Notes under the pieces: model-generated
Told to the model about the DNA's origin: nothing
What the model saw: the letters and a program-made list of their open reading frames with translations, nothing else
Databases searched by the model: none
DNA from: Saprospiraceae bacterium
GTDB taxonomy: Bacteria; Bacteroidota; Bacteroidia; Chitinophagales; Saprospiraceae
DNA length: 64,000 nt
NCBI GenBank assembly: GCA_024103005.1
Contig: JAGFJA010000021.1
Coordinates: forward strand, 179,493-243,492
Direction: 5' to 3'
Position numbers and translations under genes: made by a program
Part shown: piece by piece, positions 9,635 through 18,210 of the stretch
Position numbering within the stretch: position 1 is the stretch's first letter
Layout of the letters: each line of letters opens with the position of its first letter

Positions 9635-10330
9635 ATGATTAATCAGTCAGAACTGACTCAAAGGATAATCTATGAAGATAATCACCTGATTGCCGTCAAT
9701 AAAAAACCTTCTTGGCTGGTACAGGGTGATAAGACCGGGGATGAATCATTGTTAGACGCTGTAAAACTTTACATCAAAAACAAGTATGACAAACCGGGAG
9801 AAGTCTTTCTAGGGAGCATTCACAGGCTGGACAGACCGGTATCCGGCTTAGTCATCTTTGCCAGAACAAGTAAGTCACTTGAAAGGATGAACCGCCTGTT
9901 TTCCGAAAGAATGGTAATAAAAATATATTTTGCCATGGTCCACCGACATCCTCCAAAAGAGAAAGGAATACTTAGACATTATATTGCAAAAGACGGCAAA
10001 ACCAATACTGTCAGGGCTTATCCTCTTGACAAGCCGCACCCCAATGACTCTAAAGAGGCTCTGCTGGAGTATAAATTATTAAAAACTTCCGGGAAGATTT
10101 CCATCCTTGAAATAAACCCTCACACCGGAAGACCTCATCAAATCAGGGTACAGCTTGCCTCAATGGGTTGTGTTATTATGGGTGATGTCAAATACGGAGC
10201 AAGGAAGCCGTTTCCTGACCGATCTATCGGGCTTCACAGCTATTCTCTTGAATTTATACATCCGGTAAAAAAGGAAAGTATAAGGATAGTTGCAGATTTA
10301 CCTGACTCAGCGTGGTGGCATCAATTTTAA
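9635..10330 (+). CDS. RluA family pseudouridine synthase
   Basis: Isomerises specific uridines to pseudouridine in rRNA or tRNA. The catalytic motif HRLDRPVSGL is at residues 63-72, with Asp66 as nucleophile. The downstream TGRPHQIRVQLA signature confirms RluA rather than RsuA. There is no N-terminal S4 domain, and at 231 residues it is the short RluA/TruC-like form. The RNA target cannot be told from sequence. It follows the aminopeptidase gene by 27 bp on the same strand and converges with gmhB. Confidence 0.93.
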   Translation: MINQSELTQRIIYEDNHLIAVNKKPSWLVQGDKTGDESLLDAVKLYIKNKYDKPGEVFLGSIHRLDRPVSGLVIFARTSKSLERMNRLFSERMVIKIYFAMVHRHPPKEKGILRHYIAKDGKTNTVRAYPLDKPHPNDSKEALLEYKLLKTSGKISILEINPHTGRPHQIRVQLASMGCVIMGDVKYGARKPFPDRSIGLHSYSLEFIHPVKKESIRIVADLPDSAWWHQF

Positions 10331-10356
10331 CTAAGAAATAAACCTTATCAAAGGAA

Positions 10357-10908
10357 TTATTGATTTAAAGATAAAGCAAAGTCATACAGTGATATGAAAG
10401 TATAATCAATTAATTTCGGATCTATTTTTCTTTGTTCCTCACTAAAATAATTTATCAATATTGTCTTTGCCCCGATATTTCTGCCAAATTCCATATCTGA
10501 CACTGTATCACCCACCATCATACTTTTATTGAAGTCAATATCCGAAAAATCTGACTGTGCCCTGAATGCCATCTCAGGATGAGGCTTTCTGCAATTATTT
10601 GGTTGATCCGGTAAATCTGTGCAAGAATATATTTTGTCAATATGATGCCCGGCTTCTTCTAATCTATCTTCGAAAAATTGATGAATCATCTTTAAGTCTT
10701 CATCTGTCATTAAATCTTTACCTACCCCGGCCTGATTTGTTACCACAATGATGCGGTTGAAAATGCTATTAAATATACCGATGGCATCGATCACCCCTGG
10801 CAAAATATGAAAATCCTTTATTCTTGTGACATAACCGCCCATTATACGTCTGTTGATGACGCCATCTCTGTCTAAAAATAAGGTCCAGGATTCATCTGTT
10901 TTTACCAT
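10357..10908 (-). CDS. gmhB: HAD-IIIA phosphatase, GmhB-like (heptose bisphosphate phosphatase)
   Basis: Removes the C7 phosphate of D-glycero-D-manno-heptose 1,7-bisphosphate in ADP-heptose synthesis. HAD motif I is DRDGVINRR with Asp13 and Asp15, motif II is VVTNQAGVGK (55-64), and the KPHPEM and VGDTVSDME motifs complete the site. In E. coli GmhB a structural zinc is held by Cys-x-His and Cys-x-Cys. Here the loop reads CTD (96-98) and a lone Cys106, so two of the four ligands are missing. Its position 6 bp after gmhA supports the heptose role; histidinol phosphatase activity is the alternative within this family. Confidence 0.85.
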   Translation of the reverse strand: MVKTDESWTLFLDRDGVINRRIMGGYVTRIKDFHILPGVIDAIGIFNSIFNRIIVVTNQAGVGKDLMTDEDLKMIHQFFEDRLEEAGHHIDKIYSCTDLPDQPNNCRKPHPEMAFRAQSDFSDIDFNKSMMVGDTVSDMEFGRNIGAKTILINYFSEEQRKIDPKLIDYTFISLYDFALSLNQ

Positions 10909-10914
10909 GGAGCC

Positions 10915-11502
10915 TTACGAATTGAAAAGTGCCTTTTCTGACAATTCACAGACGATATGACCAATCAAAATGTGCATCTCCTGTATTCTGGCAGTCACAG
11001 ACGATGGAACCTTTAAAGTCAAATCACAATATGGTTCTATATCAGCATTGGGTTTATTTCCGGTCATGCCTACACATATCATTCCTTTTTCTTTTCCCAT
11101 TTTCAAGGCAGCAACAACATTGGGAGAATTACCTGAAGTAGTCAACCCAACTAAAATATCTCCTTTTTTTCCCTGTGCGTCAACTGCTCGTGAAAAGACG
11201 TGTTCAAAGCCATAGTCATTAGCGACGGCTGTCAGATAAGAAGTATTGGCATGTAAAGCCTCAGCATGTAAAGGCCTTCTTTCCATCAGATATCTTCCCT
11301 GCCACTCGGCAGCAATATGCTGAGCATCCGATGCACTGCCACCATTACCACACAGCAGAATTTTTCCATCCTCGTTATAACAACGGACGACTAAGGTACA
11401 AAATTCATCAATACCATTGATAAGCTCTGCATCCCGGCTAACCTCATTGATTACATCCAGATGTTCCTTTAATAAGATGTTTATGCTTTCCAAATATTTC
11501 AA
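10915..11502 (-). CDS. gmhA: Sedoheptulose 7-phosphate isomerase
   Basis: First step of ADP-heptose synthesis: sedoheptulose 7-phosphate to D-glycero-D-manno-heptose 7-phosphate. The SIS-domain phosphate loop GNGGSASDAQH is at residues 52-62. Metal-site residues equivalent to those of E. coli GmhA are present: His62, Glu66, Gln174 and His182. The length of 195 is standard. The start overlaps the upstream glycosyltransferase stop by 4 bp, and gmhB follows 6 bp later, so this is a tight operon. Confidence 0.93.
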   Translation of the reverse strand: MKYLESINILLKEHLDVINEVSRDAELINGIDEFCTLVVRCYNEDGKILLCGNGGSASDAQHIAAEWQGRYLMERRPLHAEALHANTSYLTAVANDYGFEHVFSRAVDAQGKKGDILVGLTTSGNSPNVVAALKMGKEKGMICVGMTGNKPNADIEPYCDLTLKVPSSVTARIQEMHILIGHIVCELSEKALFNS

Positions 11503-12452
11503 AGACTTATTTTTTCTTCAATCAAGTAATTATTTCGTGTGGCGCTGTTTCTACTTACCAATTCCGCCAAAAAGCCGGTAACAAACAACTGTGTCCCGAT
11601 GATAGTAGCTAACATTCCCAGAAAGAACAAAGGTCGCTCCGCTATACCGCCCACATTGAAGAATATTTTTTCAATACTCAGCTCTATAAGAATAACAAAA
11701 CCGATGAAAAAAGCAATAACCCCAAGAGTTCCGAAAAAGTGCATGGGTTTCTTGCCAAACTTTCCTACAAAAAAAATAGAAAGCAGATCGAGAAAGCCAT
11801 TTATAAAACGGTTTAACCCAAATTTCGTAACTCCATATTTACGTTCCCTATGTTGCACAACCCTTTCGCCTATTTTTCCAAAACCGGCTTCCTTTGCTAT
11901 CACCGGTATATATCGGTGCATTTCTCCATAAACCTCGATGGCATGAACCACATTTCCTCTATAGGCCTTTAAACCACAGTTAAAGTCATTGAGTTTTATT
12001 CCGCTCATCTTTCTGGTAGCGGCATTAAATAACTTAGTAGGAATGGTCTTACTTAAAGGATCATACCTTTTCTTTTTCCAGCCGGATACCAGATCATACC
12101 CATCCTCGGTAATCATCTTGTAAAGAGCGGGAATTTCGTCAGGGCTGTCTTGCAAATCAGCATCCATCGTAATTACAACTTTGCCTGAGGCATCTGTAAA
12201 ACCAACCTGAAGAGCTGCAGACTTACCGTAATTCCGTTTGAATTTTATGCCCTTAATTTCCTTAGATTTTGAAGAAAGAGATCCGATAACTTCCCATGAT
12301 TTATCGGTACTACCATCATCTACAAAAATTATTTCATAGGTAAAATCATTTTCCCGCATCACCTTCTGAATCCAATCAGCAAGCTCCCTCAATGACTCCT
12401 CTTCATTATAAAGAGGAATGACTATTGAAATTTGCGGCGTATTGTCTGTCAT
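11499..12452 (-). CDS. Glycosyltransferase family 2 with C-terminal membrane helices (DPM1-like)
   Basis: Polyprenyl-phosphate glycosyltransferase type: a cytosolic GT-A domain at the N-terminus and two membrane helices near residues 235-260 and 270-300. The nucleotide-sugar motifs are FVDDGSTDKSW (~44-54) and the TMDADLQD metal motif around 95-102. A likely role is transfer of a sugar to undecaprenyl phosphate or direct glycan modification at the inner membrane. It is tightly linked to gmhA (4 bp overlap), so it may work in the same cell-surface glycan pathway. Donor and acceptor cannot be read from the sequence. Confidence 0.88.
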   Translation of the reverse strand: MTDNTPQISIVIPLYNEEESLRELADWIQKVMRENDFTYEIIFVDDGSTDKSWEVIGSLSSKSKEIKGIKFKRNYGKSAALQVGFTDASGKVVITMDADLQDSPDEIPALYKMITEDGYDLVSGWKKKRYDPLSKTIPTKLFNAATRKMSGIKLNDFNCGLKAYRGNVVHAIEVYGEMHRYIPVIAKEAGFGKIGERVVQHRERKYGVTKFGLNRFINGFLDLLSIFFVGKFGKKPMHFFGTLGVIAFFIGFVILIELSIEKIFFNVGGIAERPLFFLGMLATIIGTQLFVTGFLAELVSRNSATRNNYLIEEKISL

Positions 12453-12487
12453 ATACTGCTATTGATTATGACCGGATAGTAAAATAA

Positions 12488-13054
12488 TTAAAGTTCGTCA
12501 TTAGAATTATTTTCAGGACGATTTCTCTGGAAAATGCCACCCAGAATAAGTCCTAAAACAGCACCTGCAATAAGATTGGAGAAAAAACCAATCATGGCAA
12601 TTACAAACGGAGTTCTGATTTTCTCAAAAATACTTCTAGCAAAGTCCATTTCTTCCTCGCTCATTCCTTTTTTTTCCAATTCTGCCATCTGTTTATTCAT
12701 TTCTGCATCCAGCAGACCCGGATCTATAAATTTCATCTGGATATAGATAAAAATGGAAGAAATCAGCGATACGATAACATATATCAATAATATATACAGA
12801 AACCCATTGATAAACTTCATATATCCGTCCAGCTCCTCGTCTCTGTATTTTTTTATAGCTTGAACCAGAATTATAATTGAAATTATATATGAAGCTAACT
12901 GAATAAAAGTGAGCGTCATATTTTGAGGAGACATGCCTGTAATTGAAGGTATCAAAGCTACTATAATCGAAATCAAAGCTATTAAAAAAGCATTATTCAA
13001 AACCGATTTCTGTGTAATGGAAGGCCTTGGTTCTACTTCTACCTGGTATCTCAT
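12488..13054 (-). CDS. DUF4199 membrane protein
   Basis: Integral membrane protein of 188 residues with four predicted helices (about 23-40, 47-63, 83-107 and 152-174) and a charged Glu/Lys-rich loop between helices 3 and 4. The layout and the GAVLGLILGGIFQRN end match the Bacteroidota-specific DUF4199 family, whose function is unknown. It lies 5 bp after the dihydroorotase-like gene and 35 bp before the glycosyltransferase gene, so it is part of that operon. Confidence 0.75.
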   Translation of the reverse strand: MRYQVEVEPRPSITQKSVLNNAFLIALISIIVALIPSITGMSPQNMTLTFIQLASYIISIIILVQAIKKYRDEELDGYMKFINGFLYILLIYVIVSLISSIFIYIQMKFIDPGLLDAEMNKQMAELEKKGMSEEEMDFARSIFEKIRTPFVIAMIGFFSNLIAGAVLGLILGGIFQRNRPENNSNDEL

Positions 13055-13059
13055 ATAAT

Positions 13060-14271
13060 TTATTTAAGTATATAATTGCAATGATAATCAATATTACGAC
13101 CAATGAAAGGAGAATTTTTACAATTGGATTGAATATGCTCTTCTTTAAACATTATAGGACCCGTATTTTCAAAAACAGAAATTACAGGCACTTCAAAATA
13201 TCGGTCTAGCTGAAATATATCTATAATTCTATCGCTCATTGCCCGCTGAATGACCGGAACGGCGTCTTGACCAAATTTAGTAAGCAATGCGGCTACAGAA
13301 GTCTGAAGACCCAGCGCACCAAAGGAAGCAAACTGGAACTCCAAATCTTTTTTTTCAACTTCATAAGCCATATGCTGGCTGGAGATGATATCAATCGTAC
13401 CATCTTTAACTGCCTCCCATAACATCATCGAAACGGCTGTATCTCTTAAAGGAGGCATCAGCTTTAAATTGGAATCGAAATCCATCACTTCCTCCGAACT
13501 GAAGATCAAATTATTTACTGATACTGAAGCAGTAACCTGAATTCCTTGTTCTTTAGCCTCCCGGATTAATCGGATACTACCGGGCGTACTGATTCCGGAC
13601 AGATGCAATTTGGCGCTGGTATATCTTGCTAACTGTATATCCCTGTTAACGACAATTTCTTCTGCAGGCGCCGGAATACCGGGCACCCCCATTGTTGTAG
13701 ATACAATGCCTTCATCTACCATACCTACCGGAAACAAATTATTATCATAAGGCGCATCACAAATAACCTTCCGGATTCCTTTAACATAATCCATCGCTCT
13801 CATAAGCAAGCCTCCGTTTTGAATCGGTAAATGACCGTCAGAGAAGGCTATAGCTCCGGCATCATTCATCTCAAGGAGGCCTGCAAGATCTTCCCCCTGG
13901 CAATGCTGACTAACTGCGCCCAAGGGCAGAATCTTAATATTTTTATACTTTCCGCTGCGATTAGTAAGGTATTCTATTCCGGATTGATTATCAACAACCG
14001 GCTCTGAATTAGGGAAAGTCATTATTGCAGCAAAGCCGCCAAGACAGGCGGCTTCACAAGTTTGCTCCAATGTTTCTCTATGCTCAAATCCCGGTTCGGA
14101 AATCTTTGTACCAAAATCAATGAGATTTCTAAAAGCGATGTGTTTAATCTTATCAGATGATGAACTTTCTTCGCCTTTTAAACTATCATTTCCTATCAGG
14201 AAATTAACCAAATTCCCATTTGAGTAGTCATATGCTTTTAGAACATTTTCAATTGTCTTCAGCTCTTGCAT
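13060..14271 (-). CDS. Dihydroorotase-like amidohydrolase lacking metal ligands
   Basis: An amidohydrolase-fold protein most similar to class I dihydroorotases (ring closure of carbamoyl aspartate). The fold landmarks are there: MTFPNSEPVVDN, FSDG, HLSGIST and LKLMPPLRD. The catalytic ones are not. The DxHxHxREPG metal motif reads DFGTKISEPG (residues 52-61 from the chosen start), the third His region reads ICDAPYDN, and the TDHAPH catalytic Asp segment reads SSQHMA. It is therefore probably inactive as a dihydroorotase and may be a structural partner, as noncatalytic pDHO proteins are for ATCase. The ATG at 14271 is preferred over the TTG three bases upstream. It heads the DUF4199/GT2/gmhA/gmhB operon. 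Confidence 0.8.
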   Translation of the reverse strand: MQELKTIENVLKAYDYSNGNLVNFLIGNDSLKGEESSSSDKIKHIAFRNLIDFGTKISEPGFEHRETLEQTCEAACLGGFAAIMTFPNSEPVVDNQSGIEYLTNRSGKYKNIKILPLGAVSQHCQGEDLAGLLEMNDAGAIAFSDGHLPIQNGGLLMRAMDYVKGIRKVICDAPYDNNLFPVGMVDEGIVSTTMGVPGIPAPAEEIVVNRDIQLARYTSAKLHLSGISTPGSIRLIREAKEQGIQVTASVSVNNLIFSSEEVMDFDSNLKLMPPLRDTAVSMMLWEAVKDGTIDIISSQHMAYEVEKKDLEFQFASFGALGLQTSVAALLTKFGQDAVPVIQRAMSDRIIDIFQLDRYFEVPVISVFENTGPIMFKEEHIQSNCKNSPFIGRNIDYHCNYILK

Positions 14272-14361
14272 CAATCAGTTAAATATTTATACAAATCGAC
14301 TGCAAATATGGTCATAATTTTAATCATTCAGAAATCTAAAAACAATATTTAGGTATTCAAA

Positions 14362-15147
14362 TCAGAAGATAATAACCTTTCCCGCTATTGATTTATTCCC
14401 GGACGTTATTTGATAAAAATATACTCCAGGTTGAATATTATTCATTGCAAATTCATGATGACTTTTTCCATTGTCAATCTTGAATTTCTCACTTTTGACC
14501 GGATTACCTGATGATGAGAATACACTTAACCGGGCATCCATCTGTCCTATGCTCTCCAGATCTGCTACCAATATACCTGAATTATTATTATAGTACACCC
14601 GGTGTATTAAGCCCGGAATCGTGTGAATGGCTGCCACGCAATCAGGTGAACCTTCAGCTTTAACCTCAATTTCGTATTTTCCCGGTGCAATATTATCACT
14701 TGGAAAACTCAAATCCAATGGTGGTAATTCTACGGTTGAAAAAGTAAAGTTAAGGGCAATTGGGTATATTTTTACTTCATTGGACGCATCCGGAGTGCCG
14801 TATATCTTCATGCACCCAATGGTATTGGCATCCATCGAACATCCGTCAGGCTCACAAGCATAGCTTAATCCGGCAGGCAATCCATCTATCGAATTTAGCT
14901 TAATATTTTTAATGTGAACCGGGAATCCTAAAAAAACCACTTCTGATGGCACCTTTACATGGAATACCTGTTCATAATACGTGTTGATACATGCTTTGTT
15001 ATGAATCCCAGAACCCGGAACAGTGTCCTGATAAGGCAAAGGGTAGATAAAAGAAGTTGGAGGTATCTGGGTTGTATCAGGTACACATACTTGTGCATTT
15101 AATATTGATAATGCAAATAGAAAAAAAAGTGTAGAAAATAGTCGCAT
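14362..15147 (-). CDS. Secreted protein of unknown function with T9SS sorting domain
   Basis: I do not recognise the main domain. A signal peptide covers residues 1-19 (ends LNAQ). The middle is beta-rich, with several cysteines (for example CVPD just after the signal, CEPDGCSMD and CMKIYG) that could form disulfides outside the cell. The last ~75 residues look like a T9SS sorting domain: a beta-sandwich pattern with FSSSGNPVKSEKF, IQPGVYFYQI and a GKVIIF end. It is divergent from the TonB receptor gene with only 65 bp between the starts, so the promoters must overlap or lie very close. Confidence 0.75.
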   Translation of the reverse strand: MRLFSTLFFLFALSILNAQVCVPDTTQIPPTSFIYPLPYQDTVPGSGIHNKACINTYYEQVFHVKVPSEVVFLGFPVHIKNIKLNSIDGLPAGLSYACEPDGCSMDANTIGCMKIYGTPDASNEVKIYPIALNFTFSTVELPPLDLSFPSDNIAPGKYEIEVKAEGSPDCVAAIHTIPGLIHRVYYNNNSGILVADLESIGQMDARLSVFSSSGNPVKSEKFKIDNGKSHHEFAMNNIQPGVYFYQITSGNKSIAGKVIIF

Positions 15148-15212
15148 AGTTTTAAGATTATTATTACAATTGCTAAATTACAACTTTTTTAGATAAGCTT
15201 TAATTTCAATCT

Positions 15213-17465
15213 ATGAATATTAAATTTTTTTTTACATCGATTTTTATTACCCTTTTCCTGTCAGCATTTTCACAAAAGGCAAAAATTGAAATTAAGGTCA
15301 TTGACAGTCAAAACAATGCGCCATTGGAATTTGTAGCAATATACGCAGGAGGTGAAGGTGCGCTGACTGATTCCTCCGGGATTGCAATCATCTCTACTGA
15401 TAAAGGTTATATCGAATTAAAGGCGAATATCGTCGGCTATGAACCGTGGAAACAAAAAGTACTGACCGATAATTTAAGCCATATACTATTGATAAAAATG
15501 GAACCATCAAATAGCCTGCTCAATGAAGTATCCGTCGTCAGCGGAAGGTATGAAAGACAATTGATCACAGAAGTAGCTTCGGTAGAAATCGTCAAACCGG
15601 ACTTACTCAAATCAAACAACCTTTCTTCTATGGAACAGTTGTTAAACCGAATTCCAGGCATACAGATGATTGACGGTCAGGCAAATATTCGGGGTGGATC
15701 AGGGTTTGCATATGGTGCCGGCAGCAGGGTACTTGTTACCGTGGATGATGTTCCTGCCATGCAACCGGATGCCGGATTCCCTAACTGGAGAGATATTCCT
15801 GTAGAAAATATGTCTCAGGTAGAAGTATTGAAAGGCGCAGGCTCTACCCTTTATGGTTCGACCGCCATGAATGGTGTGATAAACTTCAGGACTGCATGGG
15901 CCGGCTTAAAGCCTGAAACAAGTATTTCAACATCTTTCACAGGTTATCTGAGTCCTCGTGATCCGGAAAAAAAATGGTGGTCAAAGATGCCCTTTGAAAG
16001 CAATACAAATATTATTCATCGTAATAATTTCGGCAAGCTGGAAACCGTCTTCGGAGCAAACTATTTCCACTCTGACAGCTATAATTATGGAAATTACGAA
16101 CACCAGGGCCGTATTTTCATTAATGGCCGATACAAGTTTAATAAAAATCTTATCCTTCAGGTCAGCTCCCTGTTTAACAAGGGCAATTCAGACAGCTTTG
16201 TTTATTGGCAGGACGGTGACAAAAATGCCTATAAAGGAGACACTACAACCTACAATCCAAGTAAAAAATTCAGGTATTTTATCGATCCCGTCCTGACATA
16301 TATTGGTAAACATCACAATGAACATAAAATAATTAGCCGCTATTTTTCCATCAATAATGATGTTGATAATGGAAAATCACAGAAAGCTGTGATGAAGTAT
16401 ATTGAGTATCGATACCGTCAGAGTTTCAAGCGCTTAGGTATAGAATTTACGGGCGGCTTAGTTTATACGGGAACTGATGTCAGTGCCGTTCTTTATGGAG
16501 ATACAACTTATAAGGCACTAAACCTGGCTTCCTATGTTTCCATTGATAAAGTGTTTTTCAAAAAACTGACTTTCAATGCCGGTCTGCGATATGAATATAA
16601 TTCACTGCGAAGTCCGGAAATCGTGGAAGGTATTGTAATTCCAAATGGTAAGACAACTGAGAGTAATCCGGTTTTTAAATTTGGGCTCAATTACCTCATC
16701 AATCCCTATGCTTCTGTCAGAGCGTCATTAGGTCAGGGATACCGCTACCCCACTATAGCTGAGAAATTTATCAAAACGACTGCCGGAGCTATCAGGGTGG
16801 CACCTAACCCTAATCTGCAATCCGAAACGGGCTATACGGCTGAAATCGGCATAAAACACGGATTAAAAATTGCTTCCTGGAATGGATTTATCGATCTGGC
16901 GGTATTCAGGTCTGATTATGACAATATGATGGAATTTGTTTTAAAAAATGTGTCAAAAGGATTCCAGTCCTATAACATAGGTGATACCCGCATTCAGGGT
17001 ATAGAAACCAGTATTCAGGGTGTCGGACAGATCGGCGATTTCTATCTTACTACCCTGGCAGGTTATACTCATATTGACCCTAAATACCGAAATTTCAGTG
17101 AAATAGATACCCTCAGTTCAACAGTTGGATATAATGTCCTTAAATACCGGATGAAAAACTCAGCAAGAGTGGACTTGGGATTGGGCTATAAGCGTTTTGA
17201 AATAGGCGGTTATTATGAATACAACAGCAAAATGCTTGCAATAGATAAGATATTTGATTTCGGGATTCGGGGCGTACACCAGTTCAGAGCAACACATGAC
17301 TCCGGATCTCATGTTTACGGATTCAGATTTATGATAAAATTGATTGAAGACAAACTCAAATTGGGTATTAATCTGAACAATGCCTTTAATGCCGAATATA
17401 GTATCCGTCCCGGCCTACTTGAAGCTCCGAGAAATATTAGTGCGCGATTAGACTGGAAAATCTGA
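15213..17465 (+). CDS. TonB-dependent outer membrane receptor
   Basis: Outer-membrane beta-barrel receptor driven by TonB, probably for a metal chelate, cobalamin-like or small organic ligand (substrate not readable). Signal peptide at 1-20 (ends AFSQ). A carboxypeptidase-regulatory-like beta-sandwich occupies ~22-105, as is common in Bacteroidota receptors. The plug domain (~110-225) has the LLNRIPGIQM, NIRGGSGFAYG and VEVLKGAGSTLYGS signatures, and a barrel runs to the C-terminus (ARLDWKI). It has 750 residues. No SusD partner is adjacent, so it is not a SusCD pair. Its last 18 bp overlap the end of trmD on the other strand. Confidence 0.93.
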   Translation: MNIKFFFTSIFITLFLSAFSQKAKIEIKVIDSQNNAPLEFVAIYAGGEGALTDSSGIAIISTDKGYIELKANIVGYEPWKQKVLTDNLSHILLIKMEPSNSLLNEVSVVSGRYERQLITEVASVEIVKPDLLKSNNLSSMEQLLNRIPGIQMIDGQANIRGGSGFAYGAGSRVLVTVDDVPAMQPDAGFPNWRDIPVENMSQVEVLKGAGSTLYGSTAMNGVINFRTAWAGLKPETSISTSFTGYLSPRDPEKKWWSKMPFESNTNIIHRNNFGKLETVFGANYFHSDSYNYGNYEHQGRIFINGRYKFNKNLILQVSSLFNKGNSDSFVYWQDGDKNAYKGDTTTYNPSKKFRYFIDPVLTYIGKHHNEHKIISRYFSINNDVDNGKSQKAVMKYIEYRYRQSFKRLGIEFTGGLVYTGTDVSAVLYGDTTYKALNLASYVSIDKVFFKKLTFNAGLRYEYNSLRSPEIVEGIVIPNGKTTESNPVFKFGLNYLINPYASVRASLGQGYRYPTIAEKFIKTTAGAIRVAPNPNLQSETGYTAEIGIKHGLKIASWNGFIDLAVFRSDYDNMMEFVLKNVSKGFQSYNIGDTRIQGIETSIQGVGQIGDFYLTTLAGYTHIDPKYRNFSEIDTLSSTVGYNVLKYRMKNSARVDLGLGYKRFEIGGYYEYNSKMLAIDKIFDFGIRGVHQFRATHDSGSHVYGFRFMIKLIEDKLKLGINLNNAFNAEYSIRPGLLEAPRNISARLDWKI

Positions 17466-18152
17466 TTCTTCCTGCCATTTTTTAAATAAATCCGGTCTAA
17501 GGAGACGGGTTTTTTCAAAGGCCTGCTGATCCTGCCATTCTTTAATATTCTTTTCATGGCCCGAAAGGAGGACATCAGGAACTTTCATACCCATAAATTC
17601 TGAAGGTCGGGTATAAACCGGAGGCGACAACAAATCATCCTGGAAGGTATCCGAAAGAGCTGATGTCTCATCACTTATAACCCCGGGAATAATCCGGCTG
17701 ATGGCGTCAACAAGCACGATAGCTGCCGTTTCTCCTCCACTCAACACATAATCACCAATGGAAATCTCCATCGTGACATAACGATCACGAATACGCTGAT
17801 CAATTCCTTTATAATGACCACAAATAATGAGGATATTTTCAAGCAAGGATAAAGAGTTAACCGTCTTTTGATTCAAAGTCTGACCGTCAGGAGTAAGATA
17901 AATTACCCGGTCATATTTCCGCTGAGAAGTCAAGGATTCAATACACTCACTGAGAGGCTGAGGCATCAGGACCATTCCTGCCTGACCTCCATACGGATAA
18001 TCATCTATCTGCTTATAGTTACCCAATCCGAATTGACGAAGATCAATGATATTCAAGTCTAAAATACCTTTATTACGGGCATTTTTAACAATCGAATTAT
18101 TGAAAAATGATGTCATCAACTCAGGGATAACAGCAATAATGTCTATCCGCAT
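17448..18152 (-). CDS. trmD: tRNA (guanine-N1)-methyltransferase
   Basis: Methylates G37 next to the anticodon of tRNAs reading CNN codons, which prevents frameshifting. SPOUT-class knot motifs are complete: PYGGQAGMVL near residues 53-62, the S-adenosylmethionine-binding GHYKGIDQR and IGDYVLSGGE (~115-142), and the FQDDLLSPPVYTRP segment. The length of 234 is standard. It converges on the TonB receptor gene with an 18-bp overlap of coding ends. rpsP, rimM and rplS, often beside trmD in other bacteria, are not here. Confidence 0.96.
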   Translation of the reverse strand: MRIDIIAVIPELMTSFFNNSIVKNARNKGILDLNIIDLRQFGLGNYKQIDDYPYGGQAGMVLMPQPLSECIESLTSQRKYDRVIYLTPDGQTLNQKTVNSLSLLENILIICGHYKGIDQRIRDRYVTMEISIGDYVLSGGETAAIVLVDAISRIIPGVISDETSALSDTFQDDLLSPPVYTRPSEFMGMKVPDVLLSGHEKNIKEWQDQQAFEKTRLLRPDLFKKWQEESDFPV

Positions 18153-18210
18153 ATAAAACTAATATATAAACTATATAAATCCTTGCCCTATAGCAAATCT
18201 TAATGAATCA

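Noticed and set aside
15213..17465. SusC-type receptor of a polysaccharide utilisation locus
   Set aside because: No SusD partner or glycoside hydrolase is adjacent, and 750 residues is short for SusC.
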